Positions 36,647 to 44,512 of a DNA stretch of 64,000 nucleotides are shown here, piece by piece. Each line of letters begins with the position of its first letter. Position 1 is the first letter of the stretch. The stretch is from Aquisediminimonas profunda (GTDB lineage Bacteria > Pseudomonadota > Alphaproteobacteria > Sphingomonadales > Sphingomonadaceae), in the NCBI RefSeq assembly GCF_019443285.1, contig NZ_CP080327.1, positions 2,042,001 to 2,106,000 of the forward strand. The letters run 5' to 3'. The position numbers and the translations under genes were made by a program. The notes under the pieces are model-generated. The model had not been told where the DNA came from. It worked only from the letters and a program-made list of their open reading frames with translations, and did no database searches.

Positions 36647-36692
36647 ATGTTTACACTGGCAACATGATCGACAATGATAACAGTGTCAACAT
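36647..36692. promoter_or_regulatory. Inverted-repeat operator between oxygenase and TetR genes
   Basis: ATGTTTACACTG (36647-36658) and CAGTGTCAACAT (36681-36692) are inverted repeats matching at 11 of 12 positions with a 22-base spacer. The same arms can be read as two similar 15-mers, GTTTACACTGGCAAC (36649-36663) and GATAACAGTGTCAAC (36676-36690), 27 bases apart. This is a likely binding site for the TetR protein encoded next to it. Confidence 0.65.
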
Positions 36693-37269
36693 GGAAATTG
36701 AAAGGAGCCGCTATCACCACGGTGACTTGCGCGCCGCGCTGATTGCGGAGGGATTGCGCCTCTTGACCATAGGTGATGTCGAACATTTGAGCCTGCGCGA
36801 AATTGCGCGCAATGTCGGCGTAAGCCCCACAGCTGTTTATCGCCATTTTCCCGACAAGCAGGCGTTGCTCGCAGCGCTCGCCATGGAAGGCGGTTCTCAA
36901 CTTGCCCGGCGCCAGAGAGATGCGCAGGCAGCGGCGGGCGGCGGGCGCGCCGGCTTTGATGAGACGGGTCGGGTATATGTGCGGTTCGCGCTGGAAAATC
37001 CCGCCTTGTTTCGCTTGATGACTGCACAGTCTCGCGACGGAAAGGACGCTTTTCCAGGGGAAGAACGAGGAGGACTCGGCCTGCTCCGGCGCAATATCGC
37101 GGCTTTGGCTGCTCCGGGCACAAGTGAAGAAATACAACGCGCCGATTTTGTTCGGTCCTGGGCCATAGTCCACGGACTTGCGATGCTCATGCTTGACGGT
37201 CAGGTCCCGCACGATGAAGGGCTCATCGAACGCGTTGTGGCTACAGCAAACGCCCCCGGCACCGCCTGA
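36691..37269 (+). CDS. TetR-family transcription regulator
   Basis: 192 residues from the ATG at 36691 (MEIERSRYHHGDLRAALI); an in-frame ATG at 36664 would add nine residues but lies inside the operator repeat. The helix-turn-helix is in SLREIARNVGVSPTAVYRHFPDKQALL (about 35-62). The C-terminal half has the TetR_C-like FVRSWAIVHGLAMLMLDGQV. It faces the carotenoid-oxygenase gene and shares the operator at 36647-36692, so it probably represses both; an aromatic or apocarotenoid inducer would make sense but is a guess. Confidence 0.88.
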   Translation: MEIERSRYHHGDLRAALIAEGLRLLTIGDVEHLSLREIARNVGVSPTAVYRHFPDKQALLAALAMEGGSQLARRQRDAQAAAGGGRAGFDETGRVYVRFALENPALFRLMTAQSRDGKDAFPGEERGGLGLLRRNIAALAAPGTSEEIQRADFVRSWAIVHGLAMLMLDGQVPHDEGLIERVVATANAPGTA

Positions 37270-37310
37270 ACCGGGTTCACAGCGGTTTGGCGTGATGGCA
37301 TAGTGTCTTA

Positions 37311-38360
37311 ATGGCGGGGGGAATCGAAGCAGCCGGAGATCTTGTGACGGGGGGCCTCATCGCACGTGCGATCGAGCCTGAAGCAGGCGAACACGGCGGG
37401 GAAGGGCAGGCCCATTGCCTTAATTGTGGCGCTCAGGTCATAAGCAGGCACTGCCATGATTGCGGACAATCTGTCCGGGTTCATCGCACGCTTACTGCCT
37501 TCTGGCATGATTTTACCCATTCGATCCTGCATTTCGAAGGCAAAATCTGGCGGACACTGCCGCTTCTATTTTTCAGGCCAGGTCAGTTGACCCGCCGCTA
37601 TGTGCACGGGGAGCGTGCTCGCTTTGTGTCACCTTTGGCGCTCTTCCTGTTCTCGGTCTTCCTGATGTTTGCAACATTCAGCTGGGTCGGCATGCCGATT
37701 GGCTCTGGTCCAGCCGGTACGAATAGCGTCCGCCTGGACAAGGCTGCCTTGTCGGCCGAACTGGCCAAAACGAAATCAAAACTGGCCTCGCTCGAAAAGG
37801 TTGGAGCTCCCAAGGTAGAAATTGCAAGGGCGCGCGAAGATGCCAGGAATCTTGAAGCTGCGGTCAAGCTGGCGGCTGGAGCCAGCCTGAGCGATCTTGA
37901 ACTCGTCAAGGGCGATATTGATCTGGGAATTCCCGAACTTGATGCAGCCTTGAAGCATGCTGTCGAAAATCCTGCTCTATTGCTCTACAAAATGCAATCG
38001 AACGCCTACAAGTTTAGCTGGGCGCTTATCCCCATTTCGATCCCGTTTGTATGGCTGCTGTTCGCGTTTCGACGCCAGTTCAAACCTTACGATCATGCCA
38101 TTTTCGTGACCTATTCTCTCTCGTTCATGAGCCTTTTTCTTGTTCTGCTTTCTGTGCTCGGGCGGCTAGGCCCGCTTGCGGCTTGGCGTGTGCCTCTGAT
38201 CTTTTTGGCACCGCCCGCCCACATGTTCTTCCAGCTTAGGGGGGCTTATCAGATCGGCTTGTTTGCGGCATTCTGGCGCACGATGGCACTGCTCATAATC
38301 GCATTTTTTGTACTGATCGTGTTTGGAATAATATTGCTCGCTTTGGGGGTAACAGGCTAG
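37311..38360 (+). CDS. DUF3667 membrane protein with N-terminal zinc ribbon
   Basis: 349 residues. The family mark is a double CxxC zinc ribbon (HCLNCGAQVISRHCHDCGQ, about 41-60), followed by HFEGKIWRTLPLLFFRPGQL and YVHGERARFVSPLALFLF, then a helical charged segment (about 140-200, KTKSKLASLEKV) predicted as coiled coil, and four or five membrane helices. The family is widespread in Bacteroidetes and sphingomonads; the function is unknown. No good Shine-Dalgarno is seen before the ATG. Convergent with ftsH, 17 bases apart. Confidence 0.82.
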   Translation: MAGGIEAAGDLVTGGLIARAIEPEAGEHGGEGQAHCLNCGAQVISRHCHDCGQSVRVHRTLTAFWHDFTHSILHFEGKIWRTLPLLFFRPGQLTRRYVHGERARFVSPLALFLFSVFLMFATFSWVGMPIGSGPAGTNSVRLDKAALSAELAKTKSKLASLEKVGAPKVEIARAREDARNLEAAVKLAAGASLSDLELVKGDIDLGIPELDAALKHAVENPALLLYKMQSNAYKFSWALIPISIPFVWLLFAFRRQFKPYDHAIFVTYSLSFMSLFLVLLSVLGRLGPLAAWRVPLIFLAPPAHMFFQLRGAYQIGLFAAFWRTMALLIIAFFVLIVFGIILLALGVTG

Positions 38361-38377
38361 CCACCCCCTTTACGGTA

Positions 38378-40324
38378 TCAGGCGCCCTGAGTTGCAGCAC
38401 CCCCAATGCCCCGTTTCCGAGTTTTGGGAATTGATGAGCCACCAGCCTTCAAAGCCTTGGGTTGGTTATGATCGATACCGCTGCGATCCGGCGGCGTGCC
38501 GTCCTTCAGCAGCGCATTGATCTCGTCACCGGTCAGCGTTTCATACTCGAGGAGTGCATTCGCCAGCGTGTGAAGTTGCTTGATATTCTTTTTCAGGATC
38601 TTGGTCGCCTGAGCATGCCCGCCTTCGACGAGGGCGCGGATTTCGCTGTCGATGAGTTGAGCCGTCTCGTTGGACATGTTGTGCCGCTGGGTCTGCGAGT
38701 ACCCGAGGAAGGTTTCGCCTTGCTGCTCTTCGTATTGCAGCGGACCCATCTTGTCAGACATGCCCCACTGAGTGACCATTGAGCGCGCAAGACCGGTTGC
38801 CATCTGGATATCCCCAGAGGCGCCAGAGGAAACCTTGTCGTAACCGAAGATCAGTTCCTCAGCGACGCGCCCGCCCATCGCGATCGAGAGATTGGCGTAC
38901 ATCTTGTCGCGATGATAGGAATAGGTGTCACGTTCCGGCAAACGGACCACCATACCCAATGCGCGACCGCGCGGGATGATCGTTGCCTTGTGGATCGGAT
39001 CCGATGCAGGCTCATGGAAGGTAACGAGCGCGTGTCCCGCTTCGTGATAGGCCGTCATGCGCTTCTCATCGTCGGTCATGACAAGAGACTTCCATTCGGT
39101 GCCCATCATGACCTTGTCCTTGGCGGCCTCGAACTGCGCCATGGACACAAGTCGCTTGCCAAGCCGTGCGGCGAGCAAGGCGGCCTCGTTCACCAGATTG
39201 GCAAGGTCTGCGCCCGAGAAGCCGGGTGTGCCGCGCGCAATTGTTCGCGCATCGACGTCAGGCGCCAAAGGAACCTTTTTCATGTGAACCTGAAGAATCT
39301 TTTCGCGGCCCTCAATATCTGGATGGGGCACGACAATCTGGCGATCGAAACGTCCCGGGCGGAGCAGGGCAGGGTCAAGCACGTCAGGTCGGTTCGTCGC
39401 GGCGATGATGATGATGCCTTCATTGGCCTCAAAACCGTCCATCTCAACCAGAAGCTGGTTGAGCGTCTGTTCGCGCTCATCATTGCCGTTGCCAAGGCCT
39501 GCGCCGCGGTGACGGCCTACCGCGTCAATTTCGTCGATGAAAACAATACAAGGAGCAGATTTCTTGGCTTGGTCAAACATGTCGCGGACGCGGCTGGCAC
39601 CGACACCGACGAACATTTCGACAAAGTCTGAGCCCGAAATCGTGAAGAATGGCACATTGGCCTCGCCAGCGATGGCGCGCGCCAGCAGGGTCTTGCCTGT
39701 GCCGGGAGAGCCGACCAGCAGTGCACCCTTGGGGATCTTGCCGCCAAGCTTGGAAAATTTGGAAGGATCTTTCAGGAAGTCAACAATCTCCTGCAGTTCC
39801 TCACGCGCTTCATCAATGCCAGCGACGTCGTCAAATGTCACCCGGCCCTGCTTTTCGGTCAGCATACGAGCTCGTGACTTGCCGAAACCCATGGCGCCCG
39901 ATCCGGCGCCTTTCTGCATCTGGCGCATGATGAAAAAGCCGACGCCCAGGATCAGGATGAATGGCAAGGCCTGATAGAGCATGACCATCCAGACGCTTGG
40001 CCCTTCTTCCGGGCGCGCGGAAAAACGAACGTTTCGACGCTCAAGCCGATCGATCAGCCCCGGATCGTTCACGGCATAGACGTGAAAGGCATCCCCATTG
40101 CTCATCTTGCCGGAAATGACATCGCCGGCCTGCACAACTTCCTTTACGGAACCTTCGTCCACCTTGGAGATGAATTCGGAATAGGCAATTGCATCGGATT
40201 TCGCACCGCGCGACCGCGTATCAAAGACCGAAACGAACACCCCGATCAGGAGCAAGATGCCTGCCCAGATCAGCAGACTCTTCATCATCGGGTTAATGCC
40301 CTGAGGTTCCTTATCGTCGTTCAT
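38378..40324 (-). CDS. ftsH: ATP-dependent zinc metalloprotease FtsH
   Basis: 648 residues. Two membrane helices (15-34 and 112-132) flank a periplasmic domain; the AAA module has Walker A at 205-212 (GSPGTGKT, where most FtsH have GPPGTGKT), Walker [13 protein letters not shown] and the SRH region with [11 protein letters not shown]; the protease domain has the HEAGH zinc motif and a downstream Asp ligand. It degrades membrane and regulatory proteins. I started at 40324 (MNDDKEPQG); AAGG lies about 12 bases before it. Follows tilS in the conserved cpoB-tilS-ftsH order. Confidence 0.97.
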   Translation of the reverse strand: MNDDKEPQGINPMMKSLLIWAGILLLIGVFVSVFDTRSRGAKSDAIAYSEFISKVDEGSVKEVVQAGDVISGKMSNGDAFHVYAVNDPGLIDRLERRNVRFSARPEEGPSVWMVMLYQALPFILILGVGFFIMRQMQKGAGSGAMGFGKSRARMLTEKQGRVTFDDVAGIDEAREELQEIVDFLKDPSKFSKLGGKIPKGALLVGSPGTGKTLLARAIAGEANVPFFTISGSDFVEMFVGVGASRVRDMFDQAKKSAPCIVFIDEIDAVGRHRGAGLGNGNDEREQTLNQLLVEMDGFEANEGIIIIAATNRPDVLDPALLRPGRFDRQIVVPHPDIEGREKILQVHMKKVPLAPDVDARTIARGTPGFSGADLANLVNEAALLAARLGKRLVSMAQFEAAKDKVMMGTEWKSLVMTDDEKRMTAYHEAGHALVTFHEPASDPIHKATIIPRGRALGMVVRLPERDTYSYHRDKMYANLSIAMGGRVAEELIFGYDKVSSGASGDIQMATGLARSMVTQWGMSDKMGPLQYEEQQGETFLGYSQTQRHNMSNETAQLIDSEIRALVEGGHAQATKILKKNIKQLHTLANALLEYETLTGDEINALLKDGTPPDRSGIDHNQPKALKAGGSSIPKTRKRGIGGAATQGA

Positions 40325-40399
40325 CGCGTCAAAACACCTTTCTGGACCCCTAGATAGGGCACAATTGGTGAATAACAATGCAACGAAATGGTGAATTGG

Positions 40400-41353
40400 T
40401 CAGTTTTTGCGGCGAGGCGGAGCAAGGGTGAATTCCCATGAATCAGGTGTGGCCCGGACGGTCAGCCTGCCAATGCTGGCTTTGCCGCCAGTCCGAAGTT
40501 TTTCAGAAAGGCGCTGGACGTCAGGCCCGTTCTCCCGCCAGCTCCCGTCAAGTGCTCGAATGCAGCGAATGAGCAGGCGTCTCTGCAATTCCAACGGGAG
40601 CGACAAGGGATCGTTCAGCACAATGGACTCGTCCATTTGACTCACGCGCTCGGCAAATAGCCGGTCCGCCATCCAGCCCAGCGCCGCATCACTTTCGGTC
40701 AACGCCGTCGCGCTGCGAGCCATGGCGACGGGATCAAGCCAGCCTGCGCCCATTATGGCTTTTCTGATCCGCACACGATCGTATCGATCATCTTTGTTCG
40801 TAGGATCGAGAACAGGCGAAATTCCGGCCAGCCGTACTATTTCGGCGAGCTCATATCGTCGCCAATTAAGCAGGGGGCGAACAATGCGGCCATTTATTGC
40901 GCGTACACCGGACAGTCCTCCCGTTCCCGCACCTCGATTGAGACGCATGAGCAATGTTTCAGCCTGATCATCGGCATGGTGAGCAGTCAGGATTGCATCC
41001 AAGCCATTCTGTTCAGCCCATAGATCCAGAAGCACGTAACGCTCTGCGCGCGCAGCGGACTGGATTGAGCCTGTAATCTGCTTTGCGGGGGTGAGCGTTG
41101 CGTGCGGAATCCCAAGAGAAGCGCAAATCTTGCCGACATAGTCTGCTTCTGCCCGGCTTTCGGCGCGAAGCTGGTGATCGACTGTGGCAGCATGGCATTG
41201 GCCAGGAAAGGCGCAATTACTCAGGAGGAGCAGCGCAAGGCTGTCTGGTCCGCCCGAAACTGCGACACCCAGCCTCGCACCATCTGCGGGAATCAGCTTT
41301 TGAAGGTCGCCTCTAAACCGTTCTACCGCTGCCTCAGGCAGCGCATTTTGCAT
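40400..41353 (-). CDS. tilS: tRNA(Ile)-lysidine synthase
   Basis: 317 residues. The PP-loop AVSGGPDSLALLLL (residues 28-41) and the downstream HADDQAETLLMRLNRGAG and NWRRYELAEIVRLAG motifs identify TilS, which changes C34 of the AUA-reading tRNA-Ile to lysidine. It lacks the longer C-terminal domains of the E. coli enzyme, as in many alphaproteobacteria. The start overlaps the 3' end of cpoB by 20 bases, so translation is probably coupled. Confidence 0.95.
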   Translation of the reverse strand: MQNALPEAAVERFRGDLQKLIPADGARLGVAVSGGPDSLALLLLSNCAFPGQCHAATVDHQLRAESRAEADYVGKICASLGIPHATLTPAKQITGSIQSAARAERYVLLDLWAEQNGLDAILTAHHADDQAETLLMRLNRGAGTGGLSGVRAINGRIVRPLLNWRRYELAEIVRLAGISPVLDPTNKDDRYDRVRIRKAIMGAGWLDPVAMARSATALTESDAALGWMADRLFAERVSQMDESIVLNDPLSLPLELQRRLLIRCIRALDGSWRENGPDVQRLSEKLRTGGKASIGRLTVRATPDSWEFTLAPPRRKN

Positions 41354-42257
41354 CGGTTTTGCCTTTGGCGACTTTGGACTTCAGGTCCGCGCTGGCCTTG
41401 TCTGAATAAACGTCATCAAATTCCTTGTAGACCTTGCAGGCATCCGCCGGCTTTTTCAATTTGGTCAGGGCAACGCCGAGCCAGTAGAGGCTCTCGGAAG
41501 CACGTTCGCCGCGGGGCATCTTCTGGTAATTGTCGTAGAAGGCGACAGATGCCAGGGCCGGCTTGCCTTCATCGAGATAGGCGCGTCCGAGCAGATTTTG
41601 TGCATAGCTGGCGCGCTTATGGGTCGGATATTTCGCAACAAATTCCTTCAGCTTCATTTGGGCTTCCGGGTAGAGCTTTGCCGACCACAGGCGGAAGCCA
41701 TAGGTATAGGCATCTTCGATCGCGTCACCTGTGGCCGGAATTTCAACGGCGGCAATTGCGGCTTTCCGGTCAGGATCAACTTTTGCGACGGCAGCAGCCG
41801 GCTTCGCTGCCCCGCCAGGCTTTGGCGCCGTCGTCGCGGGTTTGATCGAGGCAGCAGGTGCCGTGCTGTTTGCGTTCGTGTCAGCAGCAACAGTGCCCGC
41901 GCTCTCAAGGGCCTTCAGACGTGCATCATAAGCGCCGAGTGCCTCTTCGAGCTTTTTGACTCGATTGCCGCTCGTTTCCACCTGGCCCGTTAAAGTCTGC
42001 AATTGGGACTCCAAGGCATCGACCCGCGCCGTCAGATCTGCAACGGGAGAGGTTGCGGGGCTTCCTGCGGCCGCAGCGGGTGTTCCATTGCCAATTTCTG
42101 GCTCAATTGCGACGCCGTTGGGAAAAACCTTGCGCTGGACCGCTGTCATTTCCTTTTCCAGCTTTCCGACGCGTTGAACAAGCGGGTCGGATTGCGCAAT
42201 GACGGGGCCAGTTGCGACACTGGCTAGCAATAGCGTGGCGAATGTGAATTTACGCAT
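41334..42257 (-). CDS. cpoB: Tol-Pal associated periplasmic protein CpoB (YbgF)
   Basis: 307 residues. Signal peptide MRKFTFATLLLASVATGPVIA; two coiled-coil parts (about 27-50 and 70-118: LEKEMTAVQ, DALESQLQTLTGQVE); an Ala/Pro-rich linker; and a C-terminal TPR domain (about 180-300) with the family pattern DAYTYGFRLWSAKLYPEAQ and AQNLLGRAYLDEGKPALA. It links the Tol-Pal machine to peptidoglycan synthesis during division. Usually pal lies before it; here a RodZ-like gene does, so pal must be elsewhere. Confidence 0.93.
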   Translation of the reverse strand: MRKFTFATLLLASVATGPVIAQSDPLVQRVGKLEKEMTAVQRKVFPNGVAIEPEIGNGTPAAAAGSPATSPVADLTARVDALESQLQTLTGQVETSGNRVKKLEEALGAYDARLKALESAGTVAADTNANSTAPAASIKPATTAPKPGGAAKPAAAVAKVDPDRKAAIAAVEIPATGDAIEDAYTYGFRLWSAKLYPEAQMKLKEFVAKYPTHKRASYAQNLLGRAYLDEGKPALASVAFYDNYQKMPRGERASESLYWLGVALTKLKKPADACKVYKEFDDVYSDKASADLKSKVAKGKTDAKCAA

Positions 42258-42323
42258 CGCGGTTCCTCTGTCCTGACATTCTATGCTTGCCGAACAAGCT
42301 TGTGGCGCACCACAATGCTGCGA

Positions 42324-43313
42324 TCAAGGCTGTGGTTGGGTTGGTGTGGCTGTGTTTGACGGTGCCACCGTCTCTGAAGCCGACGGTGCTGCATTGGTCG
42401 TGGTGACCGGAGCAGGGGCCGGAGGCCTTGGCTGGGCAACCCGAGCGGGAGCTTCGCTCTTTTCCAAGGCTTGCTTCTTGTCGGGCACGGGCTTGGGCTT
42501 TGCTTGTTGCAGCGGCTCTGCGCCCGTGGATGCGACTGGCGTTTCGACAGCGGCGGCGGATCTCGCCATGAGAGCAGCAGCGCTAATCCCGACGTCTTTT
42601 AGAGTGCGCTCTGCGGGCCCCAGTGTCGGCACTGCCGATCCATTGATCGTGACGGCAATAAGTTGGGCGCGTCCTGTGCGGATCATCGGATTATTGGCAT
42701 CTGCGGGAACAACATACCGCTCTCCCTTTGCCATTTCCTTCTCGAGAAGAACCTTGTCGGATGCGTCATAGATGCGGACCCAAACTGGCTCCAATGCCGT
42801 GAGGACGACTTCGCTGCTTGTGCTTGGCGCTGTCACTGCAGTTGGCCTGGGAGGCGGAGCAGTAGCAACAACCGGCGCAGGGGCCACATCCGGCCCACTG
42901 AGCAGCATGGACCGCCAGACACCGTAGCCAATCGCAAGCAACACGGCGACTGCGGCCGCGGTCCAAGCGAGGGTGCGCGACGGAATGCGCGCCGGGTCCG
43001 CATCATCATAGTCCTGCAATTCGGTGCGATATCCTCGGCCATCCTGGCCCAACTCTATCCGCAATTGCTGGGAGAGCGCCTTTTCATCTTCACCGACGGC
43101 CCGTGCGTAGGCTTTGACGAAACCGACGCAATACGTGGATGATGGAAATGAGGAATAGTCTCCCGCTTCAATTGCCTGCAAATGGCGGAGCGGAATACGG
43201 GTTCGACTGGCCACATCTGAAAGATCAAGGCCCGCTCGTGTACGCGCGGCGCGAAGCCTGTCACCCGCCCGCTCGGGAAAGAGCGCCTGTTCTTCTTCGG
43301 CAGAGTCGACCAC
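42324..43313 (-). CDS. RodZ-like helix-turn-helix membrane protein (DUF4115)
   Basis: About 329 residues from a GTG at 43313. An N-terminal Xre-type helix-turn-helix (about 15-80: RLRAARTRAGLDLSDVAS, IPLRHLQAIEAGDY) is followed by one membrane helix (about 118-136), a Pro-rich spacer, a periplasmic DUF4115 domain (EPVWVRIYDASDKVLLEKEM) and a long Ala/Pro/Thr-rich tail. RodZ links MreB to the cell wall. The start is uncertain: there is no ATG in frame; GGAG lies 11 bases before the GTG, and a TTG at 43385 is the far alternative. Confidence 0.82.
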   Translation of the reverse strand: MVDSAEEEQALFPERAGDRLRAARTRAGLDLSDVASRTRIPLRHLQAIEAGDYSSFPSSTYCVGFVKAYARAVGEDEKALSQQLRIELGQDGRGYRTELQDYDDADPARIPSRTLAWTAAAVAVLLAIGYGVWRSMLLSGPDVAPAPVVATAPPPRPTAVTAPSTSSEVVLTALEPVWVRIYDASDKVLLEKEMAKGERYVVPADANNPMIRTGRAQLIAVTINGSAVPTLGPAERTLKDVGISAAALMARSAAAVETPVASTGAEPLQQAKPKPVPDKKQALEKSEAPARVAQPRPPAPAPVTTTNAAPSASETVAPSNTATPTQPQP

Positions 43314-43356
43314 TATTTTTTTATCTCCCGATCGGTCGCATAGACTGATCGACGCG

Positions 43357-43376
43357 TATGTCTCAATGCAGACATA
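43357..43376. promoter_or_regulatory. Inverted repeat upstream of the RodZ-like gene
   Basis: TATGTCT (43357-43363) and AGACATA (43370-43376) are perfect inverted repeats with a 6-base spacer. On the minus strand a TTGACA (43385-43380) lies just before it, so the repeat would overlap the -10 region of the RodZ-like gene promoter. Confidence 0.45.
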
Positions 43377-43398
43377 TTCTGTCAACGATGGATTGGCA

Positions 43399-43414
43399 AA
43401 TAGTGGCCACTATT
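43399..43414. promoter_or_regulatory. Perfect 16-bp palindrome
   Basis: AATAGTGGCCACTATT is fully self-complementary over 16 bases. It lies about 20 bases upstream of the putative -35 box of the RodZ-like gene and about 110 bases past the end of the LysR gene. Likely a dimeric regulator site; the protein is unknown. Confidence 0.5.
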
Positions 43415-43523
43415 CGAGACTTAGGCGACGTGCCGGTTATCTCGTCGGACAAGTCGGGATTCGGCATCAGCCTGTCGGGCCAAATCAAGCATGAGAAATG
43501 AACGAACAGAGCACTTCGATACC

Positions 43524-44405
43524 TCACTGCATTGCCACCTCGCGCGGCACAATTTCCTTCAGCCAGTCAACCACCGCTGCGACCCGTGCAATTCTTCGCG
43601 AGTCCTGATGGACGACCATCCAGAAGCTGCGGGTGATTTCTGCACTGGATTCGAGGATCCGAACCAAGTCCGGATCTCTCAGGCCAATGAAGAGGGGCAG
43701 GACACCGATGCCGCTTGAAGCATGGATCATGGCATGCTGTACGTTGATGCTCGAACTACTCAAGCTTGTCTCAAGCTTATTCCCGATCTCGGCAAGGTAA
43801 CGCAATTCATCCGAATAGATGAAGTCCGGGGCATAGCCGATAATCGGATGCTGGCTGAGCGCCTCGCCAGATTGGGGTATTCCGTTTCTCTGCGCATAGT
43901 CCTTTGAAGCGAACAATCCCAACCTGTAGTCAGAAAGCTTGCTCGCGATCAGATGGCCACGTGCGGGCCTTGCAAGAGTGATGGCCAAGTCTGCCTCTCG
44001 CTTGGATGGGTTGAGAAAGCCGTTGGTTGTAACAAGCTCGAGCGAGATTTCGGGGTGCAACTCCCTGAAGCTGGGCATGTTGCGCGCAACAATCCATGTG
44101 GCAAGCCCTTCGGACATGCTGATCCGCACCAGACCTTTGAGGCGGCTTCGCTCCCCCGTCAGCGTGCCGGTCGCCACTCCAATCGCATGTTCCACAGCCT
44201 CGGCCTGCACCAGCAGTTTCTGGCCATGGCTTGAGAGGACCAGCCCAGAGGAATTCGATTCGAAAAGGCTGCTTTTCAAGTCACCCGAAAGCCGATCGAG
44301 CCTACGGCTGACCGTTGTCGCATCGATTCCGAGCTTGCGCGCGGCGTCGGAAACTGTCCTTGATCGCGCTGCGGCGAGGAAGATTCTCAAATCATCCCAG
44401 TGCAT
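43524..44405 (-). CDS. LysR-family transcription regulator
   Basis: 293 residues. The N-terminal winged helix reads MHWDDLRIFLAAARSRTVSDAA with ATTVSRRLDRL as recognition helix; the C-terminal two-lobed effector domain starts near residue 90 (GLVRISMSEGLATWIVA). I started at 44405 where GGAA lies 5 bases upstream. It is divergent from mmsA, with a perfect operator-like repeat at 44421-44447 between them, so it most likely controls the valine-degradation operon; the inducer may be a pathway acyl-CoA or hydroxy acid. Confidence 0.9.
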   Translation of the reverse strand: MHWDDLRIFLAAARSRTVSDAARKLGIDATTVSRRLDRLSGDLKSSLFESNSSGLVLSSHGQKLLVQAEAVEHAIGVATGTLTGERSRLKGLVRISMSEGLATWIVARNMPSFRELHPEISLELVTTNGFLNPSKREADLAITLARPARGHLIASKLSDYRLGLFASKDYAQRNGIPQSGEALSQHPIIGYAPDFIYSDELRYLAEIGNKLETSLSSSSINVQHAMIHASSGIGVLPLFIGLRDPDLVRILESSAEITRSFWMVVHQDSRRIARVAAVVDWLKEIVPREVAMQ

Positions 44406-44420
44406 GTTCGTTCCAACTGC

Positions 44421-44447
44421 AAAATTGCAGGACGTCACTGCAATTTT
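44421..44447. promoter_or_regulatory. LysR-type operator in front of the valine operon
   Basis: AAAATTGCAG (44421-44430) and CTGCAATTTT (44438-44447) are a perfect 10-bp inverted repeat with a 7-base spacer; the inner part fits the LysR T-N11-A rule (TTGCAG-N7-CTGCAA). A -10-like TATACT at 44465-44470 without a good -35 follows, as expected for an activator-dependent mmsA promoter. Confidence 0.7.
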
Positions 44448-44512
44448 TGCGTATTGAATGCAAATATACTGCTTCGCTAAGGGCCGGCAGCATCCATAAG
44501 GAGTCCATTGTC

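Noticed and set aside
36612-37212. N-terminal extension of the oxygenase frame by about 200 residues
   Set aside because: The extension lies antisense to the TetR gene and crosses the operator; GAGGAG just before 36612 marks the real start.
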